This document shows positions 19,580 to 29,449 of a stretch of DNA of 64,000 bases, one piece after another. Source of the stretch: Mesorhizobium sp. (lineage in GTDB: Bacteria > Pseudomonadota > Alphaproteobacteria > Rhizobiales > Rhizobiaceae); contig NZ_SUHQ01000007.1 in the NCBI RefSeq assembly GCF_004962245.1, positions 124,001-188,000 of the forward strand, in the 5' to 3' direction. Position 1 is the stretch's first letter; every line of letters starts with the position of its first letter. The position numbers and the translations under genes are program-made. Below the pieces are notes generated by a model that was not told the DNA's origin, did no database searches, and worked only from the letters and a program-made list of their open reading frames with translations.

Positions 19580-20068
19580 TTGCTAAAACTGATCGGCGGC
19601 GCTTTGGCCGCATGCCTTGTCGTCGGTGCCGGTGCGGCTGTCGCCCAGGAGGTCGGCAAGGTCGGCGTCGACTGGCTCGGCAACGACATTATCGTCGAGG
19701 CGATCAAGGACCCGAAGGTCGAAGGCGTGACCTGCCACGTCTCCTATTTCGACCGCGGCGTGATCGACCGCCTGCAGAAGGGCAACTGGTTCGAGGATCC
19801 GTCCGATTCCTCGATCTCCTGCCGCCAGACCGGGCCGATCACCATCGGCGACATCGACATGAGCGAGGCCGGCGAGGAGGTGTTCAAGCAAGGCATTAGC
19901 CTGATCTGGAAGAAGCAGGTGGTGAACCGCATCTACGACAAAGCCAATGAGACCCTGATCTATCTGTCGCATTCGCGCCAGGTGCAGGACGGTTCGGCGA
20001 AAATGTCGGTCACCACCGTACCGCTCTACGGCCAGAACGTTGTGTGGACCAACGGCAAGCCCAAATAA
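19580..20068 (+). CDS. creA: CreA-family periplasmic protein
   Basis: Secreted protein of about 162 residues of the CreA family, function unknown. The start is a TTG at 19580 because GGAGG sits six bases before it and it begins the signal peptide directly (LLKLIGGALAACLVVGAGAA, cleavage after VAQ or AVA). The mature region has the family landmarks VGKVGVDWLGNDI, VTCHVSYFDRG, SSISCRQTGPI and NETLIYLSHS; the two cysteines could form a disulfide. ATG 19547 is an alternative that would add about 11 residues before the signal peptide. A perfect 12-base-pair hairpin follows the gene. Confidence 0.9.
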   Translation: MLKLIGGALAACLVVGAGAAVAQEVGKVGVDWLGNDIIVEAIKDPKVEGVTCHVSYFDRGVIDRLQKGNWFEDPSDSSISCRQTGPITIGDIDMSEAGEEVFKQGISLIWKKQVVNRIYDKANETLIYLSHSRQVQDGSAKMSVTTVPLYGQNVVWTNGKPK

Positions 20069-20090
20069 GCTCTGGCAACAGTTCACGGAC

Positions 20091-20116
20091 GATTGGTCCC
20101 GCTTGCGGGACCAATC
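20091..20116. terminator. Perfect 12-bp hairpin after creA
   Basis: GATTGGTCCCGC (20091-20102), TT, GCGGGACCAATC (20105-20116). The arms are perfectly complementary and the loop is minimal. It starts 23 bases after the creA stop and ends 23 bases before the next start. There is no T tract, so it may act as a 3' end stabiliser, a factor-dependent terminator or a protein-binding site rather than an intrinsic terminator. Confidence 0.5.
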
Positions 20117-20138
20117 GCTCGGGCGTAAAGCCGCCGGC

Positions 20139-20780
20139 ATGGATCGTCCCGAAAATCTCGTCGCCAAGGATTCCGAGCCGCGCATTCATCCGACCGCGGA
20201 ATTGAAGGGGTGCAAGCTTGGGCGCTACGCCTCGATCGGCGAAAGGGTCATCCTGCGCGAGGTGTCGGTCGGCGACTTCTCCTATTTCGAGCGCCACGCC
20301 GAGGCGATCTACACGACAACAGGCAAGTTCTGTTCTATCGCCGCCAACAGCCGCATCAACGCACTGGAGCATCCGGTGGAACGGCTGACCCAGCACAAGG
20401 TCAGCTACCGGCCGAACGAGTATTTTCGCTGGCTGGGCGTCGACGCGGCGTTCCGGGAGCGGCGGCGGGCGCAAACCGTCAGCATTGGCCACGATGTCTG
20501 GATCGGCCATGGCGCGGTAATCATGCCTGATGTAACCATCGGCAATGGCGCGATCGTCGGCGCCAACGCGGTGGTGACGCGCGATGTGCCGTCCTATGCC
20601 ATCGTCGCCGGCGTTCCGGCCAGCCCGCTGCGGCAGCGTTTCGCCGCGGATGTTGCCGCGCGAATCGAACGTCTCGCCTGGTGGGACTGGCCGGTCGAAA
20701 AACTGGCCAGGGCCATTCCCGACATGCAGGCAATGCCGATCGAGGCCTTTCTCGATCGTTGGGAAAACGACAGCCCGTGA
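20139..20780 (+). CDS. Hexapeptide-repeat acyltransferase (phosphonate-associated type)
   Basis: A 213-residue left-handed beta-helix acyltransferase. Hexapeptide repeats run through about residues 15-170 (LGRYASIGERVILREVSVGD, VSIGHDVWIGHGAVI, VTIGNGAIVGANAVV) with the catalytic-type His in GHDVWIGHG. The extended loop with EHPVERLTQHKVSYRPNEYF and the C-terminal WWDWP...IEAF are like the family of transferases associated with phosphonate metabolism (TIGR03308) and CatB-type antibiotic acetyltransferases. No phn genes are near, so the substrate is unknown. The start at ATG 20139 follows the hairpin; its ribosome-binding site is weak. Confidence 0.85.
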   Translation: MDRPENLVAKDSEPRIHPTAELKGCKLGRYASIGERVILREVSVGDFSYFERHAEAIYTTTGKFCSIAANSRINALEHPVERLTQHKVSYRPNEYFRWLGVDAAFRERRRAQTVSIGHDVWIGHGAVIMPDVTIGNGAIVGANAVVTRDVPSYAIVAGVPASPLRQRFAADVAARIERLAWWDWPVEKLARAIPDMQAMPIEAFLDRWENDSP

Positions 20781-20850
20781 TTTTTTGCGGCCGCGTGCAC
20801 GTCTGTGTCGGTGAAATCCGTCCATTCAGGGAACCTGGAGCGGTGGCCGG

Positions 20851-21294
20851 ATGTTTCTACCTGCCATGATCGAGAAGCATTTCACGAAGATCGCCAACTA
20901 CGTCGCCCATCTCGCCGGTCTGCCGTCGACATTTGCCATCTGCTGCCTGATCATCACAGCCTGGGCGATAAGCGGGCCGATTTTCGGCTTTTCGGACACC
21001 TGGCAGCTCATCATCAACACCGGCACCACGATCGTCACCTTTCTGATGGTATTCCTCATCCAGAACACCCAGAACCGTGATGGCGCGGCGATCCAGACGA
21101 AACTCGACGAGCTGATCCGGGCCGGCAAAGCCCACAACACCTTTATCGGCATCGAGCACCTGACCGAATCCGAGGTCGAGGAGATTCGCGCCAAGTGCGA
21201 AGAAGCGGCGAAGCGCCATGACCGGAAGATCGCGGAGAATGCCGTCAGGAAAGCCGCGGCGCGAAAACGCGGATCGAAGACGCGCGCGGCGTGA
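20851..21294 (+). CDS. Low-affinity iron permease family protein
   Basis: A 147-residue membrane protein with two hydrophobic segments (about residues 22-42 and 52-68). The block LAGLPSTFAICCLIITAWAISGP..GFSDTWQLIINTGTTIVTFLMVFLIQNTQNRD is the hallmark of the low-affinity iron permease family, and the soluble tail (AIQTKLDELIRA...) is basic and probably helical. In bacteria the family is poorly characterised and iron transport is not established. ATG 20866 is an alternative start. It ends just before the convergent SDR gene. Confidence 0.88.
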   Translation: MFLPAMIEKHFTKIANYVAHLAGLPSTFAICCLIITAWAISGPIFGFSDTWQLIINTGTTIVTFLMVFLIQNTQNRDGAAIQTKLDELIRAGKAHNTFIGIEHLTESEVEEIRAKCEEAAKRHDRKIAENAVRKAAARKRGSKTRAA

Positions 21295-21297
21295 GCG

Positions 21298-22164
21298 TCA
21301 GCTTTCCATGAACGCCGCGAAAGCCTCCTTATGGTCCGGGTGCCAGCGCGACAGAGCAGGGCGGTTTTCGATGATGTCGCCGATCGCCCAGGCCATGCGC
21401 TTTTCGTCCATAGGCCGCGTCGCCTCGTTGTCGGGACACAGGATGTAGAAATCGCCACGCACCAGCGCGGCCAGCATGAAGTCGACCACCTGCTCGCCGG
21501 TCCACGCGCCGGGGGGCTTTTCGGTCGCACCCTCGGTCAAGCCGGTAAAAGTGAACCCCGGAATGAGCAGATGCGCCGCGACCTTTGCGCCGGGCTCGTT
21601 GCGCAGCGCGTGTGCCAGGCCTTCGGTGAAGGTCTTCACGCCGGCCTTGGAAACGTTGTAGGCGAGGTTGCCGGGCGGCGTGGTGATGCCTTGCTTGGAG
21701 CCGGTGTTGACGATCAGGCCCGGCCCTCCGGCCGCCAGCATGCGTGGCGCGAAGGCCTCGACGCCATGGACGACGCCCCAGAAATTGATATCCAGCAGCC
21801 GCTTCCAGGCGTCGCGGTTCTCCCAGGGCTTGCCGGGATTGTTGCCGACGCCGGCATTGTTCATCAGCAGTGACACGCTGCCGAAGGTGCCGAATGCCTT
21901 TTCGGCCAGCCGGTCGACTTCGTCGGCCTTCGCGACGTCGGTGGCGACAGCGAGCACCGCGCTGTCACCGGTGATCGCCGCGACGGCGCGGCCAGCCTCA
22001 TCGAGCCGCGCGCCGCCAATGTCGGCTAGTACGATTTTCAGGCCCATTGCCGCCAGCCGCTTGGCCGCGGCAAGGCCGATGCCGCTGGCGCCGCCGGTGA
22101 TGACGGCGACATTGCCGGAGGTAAGCGCGGGCAAGGCGGTCTGGATTTCGACGTCGGCGGTCAT
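21298..22164 (-). CDS. SDR-family oxidoreductase
   Basis: Short-chain dehydrogenase of 288 residues. The dinucleotide-binding motif TGGASGIG is at about 23-30, NNAG at 102-105, the catalytic Ser at about 156 (VNTGSKQG), and Tyr169-x3-Lys173 (YNVSK). ATG 22164 is used; a TTG seven codons upstream is in frame, but GAGGA is positioned for the ATG. Substrate unknown; the family contains many non-specific dehydrogenases. It is convergent with the iron-permease-like gene and ends only three bases away from it. Confidence 0.9.
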   Translation of the reverse strand: MTADVEIQTALPALTSGNVAVITGGASGIGLAAAKRLAAMGLKIVLADIGGARLDEAGRAVAAITGDSAVLAVATDVAKADEVDRLAEKAFGTFGSVSLLMNNAGVGNNPGKPWENRDAWKRLLDINFWGVVHGVEAFAPRMLAAGGPGLIVNTGSKQGITTPPGNLAYNVSKAGVKTFTEGLAHALRNEPGAKVAAHLLIPGFTFTGLTEGATEKPPGAWTGEQVVDFMLAALVRGDFYILCPDNEATRPMDEKRMAWAIGDIIENRPALSRWHPDHKEAFAAFMES

Positions 22165-22300
22165 GGGCGTAGTGTCCTCGTTCAAGCTGCGCCGAACTTA
22201 GCGCGGAGAGGGGCTCGCGCAAGCCCGCTTCGGCGTCCCCGGGTTGACCGCATCGGCAGGCGCTGCGCATGCTGTCCGCCTAAGCAAGGAGATTTACCGA

Positions 22301-22582
22301 TTGACCGACTGGATCGAGATCCTGAAAGAACAGACCGCCACCGGCGACCAGATGAGCCGCGACGTGTCGCAAATGCTCGCCAATCCCGACATCAACGAAA
22401 CGCAGGTGAAGACGCTGTTTTCGGCGCTCGAAAAACAGGCGGAGTTCGTCGAGAAGCTGCGCATGGCGCTGGAAAAATTCGGTCATGATTTTTCGGTGAT
22501 CAAGGCTGCCGAGCGGCTGGAGGAGCGCTATGCCGACCTCGCGGCCTCGGTGGCGGAAAAGCTGAAGGCGATGCGAGGATAG
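22301..22582 (+). CDS. Small predicted coiled-coil protein, unknown function
   Basis: A 93-residue charged, helical protein starting LTDWIEILKEQTATGDQMSR. The TTG at 22301 is preferred because AAGGAG precedes it by nine bases. The residues VKTLFSALEKQAEFVEKLRM and ERYADLAASVAEKL give an amphipathic heptad pattern compatible with a coiled coil. I do not recognise the family. It lies between two minus-strand genes, so it is probably monocistronic. Confidence 0.6.
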   Translation: MTDWIEILKEQTATGDQMSRDVSQMLANPDINETQVKTLFSALEKQAEFVEKLRMALEKFGHDFSVIKAAERLEERYADLAASVAEKLKAMRG

Positions 22583-22597
22583 GGAGGATAGGAGAGC

Positions 22598-23173
22598 CTA
22601 TTTTCCGATCTGCCTCTCGAATCTTCTGTCCGGTACGAACCAGATCATGGCGACCAGGACATAGATTGCTACACCGATCCATTGATTGACGAAGGTCAGC
22701 AGGACGGCGGCGATGTAGAGGACCACCGAGATCTTTCCCTTGCGGTCGGTGCCCAGCGCTCTGTGGAAGGCAGTTTCGTTGCTATGCAGCCGGTGCAGCG
22801 TGACGACCAGAATGAAGTAGGCGACCGCGCAAAGCCCCAGGACGACACCGTAAACGGCGACAGGTATCGGCGCGAAATGGTTCTCGCCCATAAAGGCAGT
22901 GGTGACGGGCATCAGCGACAACCAGAACAGCAGATGCAGATTGGCCCACAGCACGCGGCCATCGACCCGCTGCACTGTGTGGAACATGTTGTGCAAATTG
23001 TTCCAGTAGATGCCGACATAGATGAAGGACAGCACGTAGCTGAGGAAGATCGGCCATAGAGGTTCCAGGGCGGAAAAATCCTCGCCATGCGGCACCTTCA
23101 GTTCCAGCACCATGATGGTGATGATGATGGCCATGACGCCATCGGTGAATGCCTCGACCCTGCCTTTGCCCAT
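22598..23173 (-). CDS. TMEM175-family potassium channel-like protein (DUF1211)
   Basis: Integral membrane protein of 191 residues with about six hydrophobic segments. The first helix carries the family signature RVEAFTDGVMAIIITIMVLEL (FTDGV corresponds to the FSD motif of TMEM175). Bacterial members form tetrameric potassium-permeable channels. GGGAGAAACC stands immediately before ATG 23173. Upstream genes are unrelated, and no regulatory site is evident. Confidence 0.88.
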   Translation of the reverse strand: MGKGRVEAFTDGVMAIIITIMVLELKVPHGEDFSALEPLWPIFLSYVLSFIYVGIYWNNLHNMFHTVQRVDGRVLWANLHLLFWLSLMPVTTAFMGENHFAPIPVAVYGVVLGLCAVAYFILVVTLHRLHSNETAFHRALGTDRKGKISVVLYIAAVLLTFVNQWIGVAIYVLVAMIWFVPDRRFERQIGK

Positions 23174-23255
23174 GGTTTCTCCCGCTGCGCCTCACCCAAT
23201 CGAGGGCATCTTTTTGCTCTAGACCCCACAGGTGGAGAAGGCAAATACGCCACGA

Positions 23256-24281
23256 TCAATCACTGTCGCGCGCGATCAGCTCCAGCGGCCAGACCTCACG
23301 GATGATCCGCGCGCCTTCGGTGCCGGCGAAGGCCGGGATCGAGGCCAGCAGCATTTCGGCCAGCCGGCGTCCCATCGGTTCCAGGGGAGGGCGGAAGGCG
23401 GTCAGCGCCGGTGAAAAATAGCGGCACAGCGGCGTGTCGACGATGACGATCACCGCAATATCGTGACCGGGCTTGATGCCCATCTCGGCCAGCGCCTTGC
23501 AGCCGCCGAGCGCCATGGCGTCATTGTTGAAGATGATGGCGGTCGGCGGGTCTTTGGAGCGCATCACCTGCGGCGTCACTTCGTAGCCGCCGGCCTCGTT
23601 GATGAAGCCTTCCGCGATCAGCCCGGGGTCGACCTCGATGCCGTGCCGCCGCAGGGCCTTGCGATAGCCGGCCAGGAACAGATAGCCGAAATTGAGGTTG
23701 AGGGACGGGCGGATGGCGGCGATGCGGCGGTGACCGCGCGCCACCAGACGGTCGACCGCCTCGGCTCCGGCCTTTTCGAAATCGAGATCGAGCGACGGAT
23801 AGGATTTGCCGCCGGAGCGGCTGCGGCCGAGCGTGGCGAAGGGGAAGCCGACCCTGGTCAGATAATCGATGCGCTCGTCCTCGCGTCGCGTCCAGGCCAG
23901 CACCACGGCGTCGGCCCGGCGTGTCTCGACGACACGGCGCAGGCGCTCCTGCTGATAGTCGCCCGGCGCGCCCATCACCACGATCAGGTCGAGCCCGCTT
24001 TCGGCGAGTTTCGCCTGCAGTCCCGTCAGGAACGGGATGAAGAAGGGCTCGCCATATTGCTGGTCGCCGGGATGCGGCTGCAGCATGAAGGCGATCGAAT
24101 GGGTCGAGCCGCGCCTTAGGCTGCGGCCGGACTGGTTCGGCGAATAGTTCAGCTTTGCCGCCGCGTCGAGCACGCGCTGGCGCGTATCGGCATTGACATC
24201 GGCGCGGCCGTTGAGCGCGCGCGACACGGTGCCGATCGAAATGTTCAGGTGACGCGCTAGGTCGTGGATGCTGGACGCCAA
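23256..24281 (-). CDS. LacI-family transcriptional regulator
   Basis: A 341-residue repressor. The N-terminal LacI helix-turn-helix is complete (SSIHDLARHLNISIGTVSRA, then LNGRADVNADTRQRVLDAA), with a hinge helix SPNQSGRSLRRGST and a periplasmic-binding-protein-like sensor from about residue 60 (SIAFMLQPHPGDQQYGEPFF). It is divergent from the sugar locus at 24477-29440, and two LacI-type operators lie between, so it very likely controls that locus, relieved by a sugar or sugar derivative. Confidence 0.95.
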   Translation of the reverse strand: MASSIHDLARHLNISIGTVSRALNGRADVNADTRQRVLDAAAKLNYSPNQSGRSLRRGSTHSIAFMLQPHPGDQQYGEPFFIPFLTGLQAKLAESGLDLIVVMGAPGDYQQERLRRVVETRRADAVVLAWTRREDERIDYLTRVGFPFATLGRSRSGGKSYPSLDLDFEKAGAEAVDRLVARGHRRIAAIRPSLNLNFGYLFLAGYRKALRRHGIEVDPGLIAEGFINEAGGYEVTPQVMRSKDPPTAIIFNNDAMALGGCKALAEMGIKPGHDIAVIVIVDTPLCRYFSPALTAFRPPLEPMGRRLAEMLLASIPAFAGTEGARIIREVWPLELIARDSD

Positions 24282-24390
24282 AGGACGGTTCTCCCCCTTG
24301 CTTGGCTAGCACCGGCAGCCGCACAGGCCAAGGATAAAGACGATTTTTCGCGAGCGGCCAATTGACATTCTATCCCATCGGGTGTGTTGT

Positions 24391-24420
24391 CGTAAACGTT
24401 TACGGAAAAACGTTTACGGC
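24391..24420. promoter_or_regulatory. Tandem LacI-type operators
   Basis: CGTAAACGTTTACG (24391-24404) is a perfect 14-base palindrome with the central CG typical of LacI/GalR-family sites. A second site with core AAACGTTTA is centred 14 bases further (24411/24412), inside AAAAACGTTTACGG. Both lie between the repressor start and the oxidoreductase start, 57-86 bases before the latter. Overlapping sites at this spacing suggest cooperative binding or blocking of both divergent promoters. Confidence 0.85.
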
Positions 24421-24476
24421 GATGCCGAAAATGCCGTGACTTCGGTCTGGAGGGGCCGAACGGGAGGAGTTGGATA

Positions 24477-25511
24477 ATGGATGTCGTCCTGGTCGGCTGC
24501 GGTGCGATGAGCAAGCAGTGGCTCGACGCCGCAAGGCAGGTCGAAGGGCTCAGGATTGCCGGCCTTGTCGATCTCGACGTGGAAAGGGCGAAGGCGAGGG
24601 CGCGCGAATACGAACTCTCCGGCGCCGTCATCGGAACCAGCCTCGACGCGGTGCTCGACCAGACCAAACCCCAGGCCGTGTTCGATGTGGTGGTCCCCGC
24701 CGCCAGGCGCGATGTCGCGCTTTCCGCCTTTGCGCATCACTGTCATCTGTTGACCGAAAAGCCGCTGGCCGACAGTCCGGACAATGCGCGCGCCATCGTC
24801 GAAGCCGCGCGCCGTGCCGGGCGCATTCACGCCGTTGTCCAGAACCGCCGCTACGTCGCCAATGTCAGGCGCATCAGGCGCTTTCTCGACTCGGGAGCCA
24901 TCGGGAAGCCAACCAGCATTCATGCCGACTTCTTCATCGCCCCGCATTTCGGCGGCTTTCGCGAGGAAATGGCCCATGTCCTGCTGCTCGACATGGCGAT
25001 CCACACTTTCGACGCCGCCCGCTACATGGTCGGCGGCGAGCCGGTGAGCGTCTATTGCCAGGAATGGGAACCGACGAATTCCTGGTACCGGCAGGGGTCG
25101 TCGGCCAGTGCTGCCTTCGATCTCGGCGGCGGGAAGGTCTTCACCTATGCCGGCTCCTGGTGCGCAAATGGCTTCCGCACCAGCTGGGAAGGCAGCTGGC
25201 GCATCGTCGCCGAGCGCGGCAGCCTGCTCTGGGACGGCCATGACGATCTGAAGGCTGAGCTCGCGCTGTCCGTCCGGGACGGGCTTTTCGACAAAACCGA
25301 GCCGGTGGACGTGCCGCCGCTCGATCCGGTGGATCGCGTCGACGGCCATCTCGGCATCATCAGGGATTTCATGCACGCCATCGAGACCGGCACCGAGCCG
25401 GAAACGCGCGGCACCGACAATATCAAGAGCCTGGCCATGGTCTTTGGCGCCATCGAAAGCGCCGAGACCGGGCGCCGGGTGGCGATCGCAGCGCTTGAGG
25501 ACGCACAATGA
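24477..25511 (+). CDS. Gfo/Idh/MocA-family oxidoreductase
   Basis: NAD(P)-dependent dehydrogenase of 344 residues. The N-terminal Rossmann domain has the motif VLVGCGAMSKQW (G-x-G-x-x), and the family landmark EKPLA (HLLTEKPLAD) near residue 92 carries the Lys. The C-terminal domain includes HVLLLDMAIHTFDAARYM with the conserved Asp/His pair. Such enzymes oxidise sugars, inositols or sugar acids. GGGAGGAG is placed well before ATG 24477. First gene of the LacI-controlled operon; overlaps the next gene by four bases. Confidence 0.92.
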   Translation: MDVVLVGCGAMSKQWLDAARQVEGLRIAGLVDLDVERAKARAREYELSGAVIGTSLDAVLDQTKPQAVFDVVVPAARRDVALSAFAHHCHLLTEKPLADSPDNARAIVEAARRAGRIHAVVQNRRYVANVRRIRRFLDSGAIGKPTSIHADFFIAPHFGGFREEMAHVLLLDMAIHTFDAARYMVGGEPVSVYCQEWEPTNSWYRQGSSASAAFDLGGGKVFTYAGSWCANGFRTSWEGSWRIVAERGSLLWDGHDDLKAELALSVRDGLFDKTEPVDVPPLDPVDRVDGHLGIIRDFMHAIETGTEPETRGTDNIKSLAMVFGAIESAETGRRVAIAALEDAQ

Positions 25512-26416
25512 TGCCAAACCCGCTTCTCGATATCAGGATCGGCACCATGGTGCGGGCCAACCTCGACGACCCGGCCGCCTATATCAAGGCGATCCTGCCG
25601 CTTGGCTTCGAGAGCATCCAGCCCTTCTTCTGGCAGACGCTGGGCGGCAAGGATCTGCCAAGGCTCGCCGGCCAGATCCGCGACGCCATTGGCGATGCCG
25701 ACGTCGTCGTCTCCTCGCTCGGCGTGTTCGGCAATCCGCTGGAGAGCGGCGATGTCGATCAGGGCGTGCTCAAGGCCTGGGAGACGGTCATCGACAATGC
25801 GCATCTGTTCGGCGCTTCCACGGTCAGCGGCTTCACCGGCCGCATCCGCGGCAAGCCGCTGCCCGACAGCCTGCCGCGCTTCCGCGAGGTCTGGGGACCG
25901 CTGGCCAAACGCGCCGCCGACAAGGGCGTGCGCATCGCCTTCGAGAATTGCGCCATGGACGGCAACTGGGCCAGCGGCGACTGGAACATCGCCCACAATC
26001 CCGACGCCTGGGAACTGATGTTCAACGAACTGCCCGATGAAAATCTCGGCCTGGAATGGGAGCCCTGCCACCAGCTTGTCTATCTGATCGACCCGATCCC
26101 GCAGATCCGCAAATGGGCGCCGCGCATCTTCCATGTCCACGGCAAGGACGCGACGGTGCGCTGGGACGTGATCCGCGAGCACGGTGTGTTCGGCCGCCTG
26201 CCATTCGTGCAGATGCGCACGCCGGGCTTCGGCGACAGCGACTGGACGCGGGTGATCAGCGAATTGCGGCTCGCCGGCTATCACGGCGCCATCGACATCG
26301 AGGGCTGGCACGACCCGGTCTATCGCGGCGATCTCGAGATCACCGGGCAGGTGCGGGCGCTGGACTATCTCAAGCAATGCCGGGGAGGTGCCAGCTACTT
26401 GCCGAATCCGGCTTAA
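25508..26416 (+). CDS. Sugar phosphate isomerase/epimerase family protein
   Basis: A 302-residue TIM-barrel protein of the AP-endonuclease-2/xylose-isomerase-like superfamily. Metal-binding residues expected for the family are visible: Glu in IAFENCAMDG, Glu in LGLEWEPCHQ, His in IFHVHGKDA, and Glu in AIDIEGWHDP. Members include inosose isomerase, hydroxypyruvate isomerase and keto-sugar epimerases, so the exact reaction is open. ATG 25508 overlaps the oxidoreductase stop (ATGATG), indicating coupling. It probably works on the keto-sugar made by that enzyme. Confidence 0.9.
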   Translation: MMPNPLLDIRIGTMVRANLDDPAAYIKAILPLGFESIQPFFWQTLGGKDLPRLAGQIRDAIGDADVVVSSLGVFGNPLESGDVDQGVLKAWETVIDNAHLFGASTVSGFTGRIRGKPLPDSLPRFREVWGPLAKRAADKGVRIAFENCAMDGNWASGDWNIAHNPDAWELMFNELPDENLGLEWEPCHQLVYLIDPIPQIRKWAPRIFHVHGKDATVRWDVIREHGVFGRLPFVQMRTPGFGDSDWTRVISELRLAGYHGAIDIEGWHDPVYRGDLEITGQVRALDYLKQCRGGASYLPNPA

Positions 26417-26518
26417 TGGATCGGCTGGCGGGAGGAGCCGGCCAGCGAGGCATTGCGGCGGAAAGCCGAAGCATTCGAAACCCCCTCGGCTTGCGAGGGA
26501 ACAAAGGGAGGAACGTGC

Positions 26519-27532
26519 ATGAGCATCGCGATGAGAACGACAGTTCTGCGCTCGACCGTCGTGGCCGCCGCCACGGCGCTCGCCGCCGCAATCTCCACCT
26601 TGCCGGCGCAGGCGCTCGACGCGCAATGGTGCAAGGACGTCCATATCCGCTTCTTCGTCGGCGGCGCCGAGGGCGATGCCTTCGGCACCATCGTCTACAA
26701 TGGCGCCAAGCAGGCGGCGGCCGACCTCGGACCCAAGGTCGACTACATCTTTTCCCAGTGGGACGTCGAGAAGATGGTGCAGCAATTGCGCGAAGCCGTC
26801 GCCGTGAAGCCCAACGGCATCGCCATGATGGGTCATCCGGGCGACGCTTCGATCATGCCGCTGGCCGAACAGGCGCACAAGGACGGCATCAAGATGATGT
26901 ACCAGAACGTGCCGGTGCCGAAAGTGGTGGAAGCGTTCGGCGGCGGCTATGTCGGCGCCCAGCAGGAGCAGCAGGGCCGCGCGCTCGGCGCCGAGGCGTT
27001 CAAGCTGGCCGGGCTCAAGGCCGGCGACAAGGCGATCATGATCGGCCCGTTCGAGAACGAGAACCGCGGTGCGCGCGAGCGTGGCACGGTGGCAGCATTG
27101 AAGGAGGCGGGTGTCGAGGTCATCCAGCTCTCCTCGCCGCCGAGCGGCGAATGGGCTTCCGACCCCAATCTGGCCATTCCGGTGATCACTGCAGCACTGC
27201 TCAACAACCCTGATGTCAAGGCGGTCGGCTATCCCGGCGGGCAGATGTTGGGCAATGTTCCGACTTACATGCAGGCGGCGGGCAGGAAGCCGGGCGATAT
27301 CTTCAATTTCGGCTTCGACACCAGCCCGCAGATCGTCGAAGGCTTCAAGGGCGGCTGGGTGCAACTGACGGCCGACCAGCAGCCGTTCCTGCAAGGCTAT
27401 CTGCCGATCCTCAGCCTCTGCCAGCAGGCGGTGCTGGGCCTGGCGCCGATGAATGTCGACACCGGCGCCGGTTTCGTCACGCCTGACAATTACGAGATCG
27501 TCGCCGAGCTCGCCAAGCAGGCGCTGCGCTGA
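26519..27532 (+). CDS. Sugar ABC transporter substrate-binding protein
   Basis: Periplasmic binding protein of 337 residues, ribose/xylose type (peripla_BP_4). A signal peptide covers roughly residues 1-33 (ending ...ISTLPAQA before LDAQWCKDV). Typical lobes follow: RFFVGGAEGDAFGTIVYNGA, FSQWDVEKMVQQLREAVAVK, and VKAVGYPGGQMLGNV. AGGGAGGAACGTGC precedes ATG 26519. It feeds the ATPase and permease encoded next. Specificity cannot be predicted beyond a sugar or polyol. Confidence 0.93.
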   Translation: MSIAMRTTVLRSTVVAAATALAAAISTLPAQALDAQWCKDVHIRFFVGGAEGDAFGTIVYNGAKQAAADLGPKVDYIFSQWDVEKMVQQLREAVAVKPNGIAMMGHPGDASIMPLAEQAHKDGIKMMYQNVPVPKVVEAFGGGYVGAQQEQQGRALGAEAFKLAGLKAGDKAIMIGPFENENRGARERGTVAALKEAGVEVIQLSSPPSGEWASDPNLAIPVITAALLNNPDVKAVGYPGGQMLGNVPTYMQAAGRKPGDIFNFGFDTSPQIVEGFKGGWVQLTADQQPFLQGYLPILSLCQQAVLGLAPMNVDTGAGFVTPDNYEIVAELAKQALR

Positions 27533-27596
27533 CCTGTAACCACGGCATGCCGGCCGGGCAGGCCCGGCCGGCAGCCGGAACCAAGCGAGGACAGTC

Positions 27597-28390
<794 letters not shown>

Positions 28391-28394
<4 letters not shown>

Positions 28395-29440
28395 GCAAGA
28401 CCATGGAACCCGATTTGCAGAGCCCGCTCGGCGGCGCGCATGGCGAAGCCGCCGGGAAAGAGTGGAAACACCCGTCCGACAATTGGCTGCGCGGTTTCAT
28501 TCTCGACAATCGCGCCGCACTCGGCACGCTTGTCGTGTTCGTCGTCATGATGGCGGTGTTCATGATCGCCAACCCGGTGGTCTTCACCACCTGGTACCTC
28601 TACAGTTCGGTGCTGACCACGCTGCCGGTGGCGCTGTTCGTGGTGGTGCCGCTGGTGTTCGTCGTCACCTGCGGAGAGATCGACCTGTCGTTTCCGGCGA
28701 CGATGGGCTTTGCCTCCTGGGTGTTCGCGCTGGTCGTGCAGGCCGGCTACGATCCGTTCCTCGGCATCGCCGCCGCCATTGCAACGGGCACGCTGCTCGG
28801 TTTCCTGGTCGGATCGCTGGTCGTCTATGGCGGGCTGTCGTCGCTGATCGCCACGCTCGGCATGAATTTCCTGCTGCGCGGGCTGATTCAAATCATCAAC
28901 GAGGGCAAGTCGACCGCGCTCACCAGCCTCGCCGACAGCTGGGCCTACAAGATCTTCTCCAGCCAGATCTATGGCATCCCGGTGCAGATCTTCTGGGCCA
29001 TCGGCTTCGTCGTGCTGTCGGCGCTGCTCTACAACAGGCATCGTTTCGGCGCGCAGGTGAAGGTGGTCGGCGACAATCCCGACAGTGCCCAGCAGATGGG
29101 CATCGACGTCAAGCGCGTGCGGGTCAAGGTGTTCGTCTTCGTCGGCATTGGTGCTGCGATCGCCGGCACGTTTTCGGTGATGATCAACTTCACCTGGTGG
29201 CCGACGGCCGGCGATGGCTATCTGCTGCCGGTGCTGGCATCGGTGTTCGTCGGCGGCACGCCAACCTGGGGCGGCATCGGCACTGTGGTTGGCGGCGCGA
29301 TCGGTGCGGTTACCGTGTCCTTCATCCAGACCGGTGTTGTGGCGGCAGGCCTGAGCGGCTTCTACGTCCAGTTCTTCAACGGGCTGATCATCATCCTGTC
29401 GCTGCTCGGCCACAAATGGAACCAGGCGCGGTATCGGTGA
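28391..29440 (+). CDS. Sugar ABC transporter permease
   Basis: A 349-residue RbsC/FrcC-type permease with a hydrophilic N-terminus of about 45 residues and eight to ten hydrophobic segments. Family blocks are VVVPLVFVVTCGEIDLSFPA (GEIDLS), GLSSLIATLGMNFLLRGL, and GDNPDSAQQMGIDVKRV (coupling helix), then VFVGGTPTWGGIGTVVGGAI. It ends ten bases before the convergent helicase gene and is the last gene of the LacI-controlled operon. Confidence 0.93.
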
Positions 29441-29449
29441 GAGGGTTGC

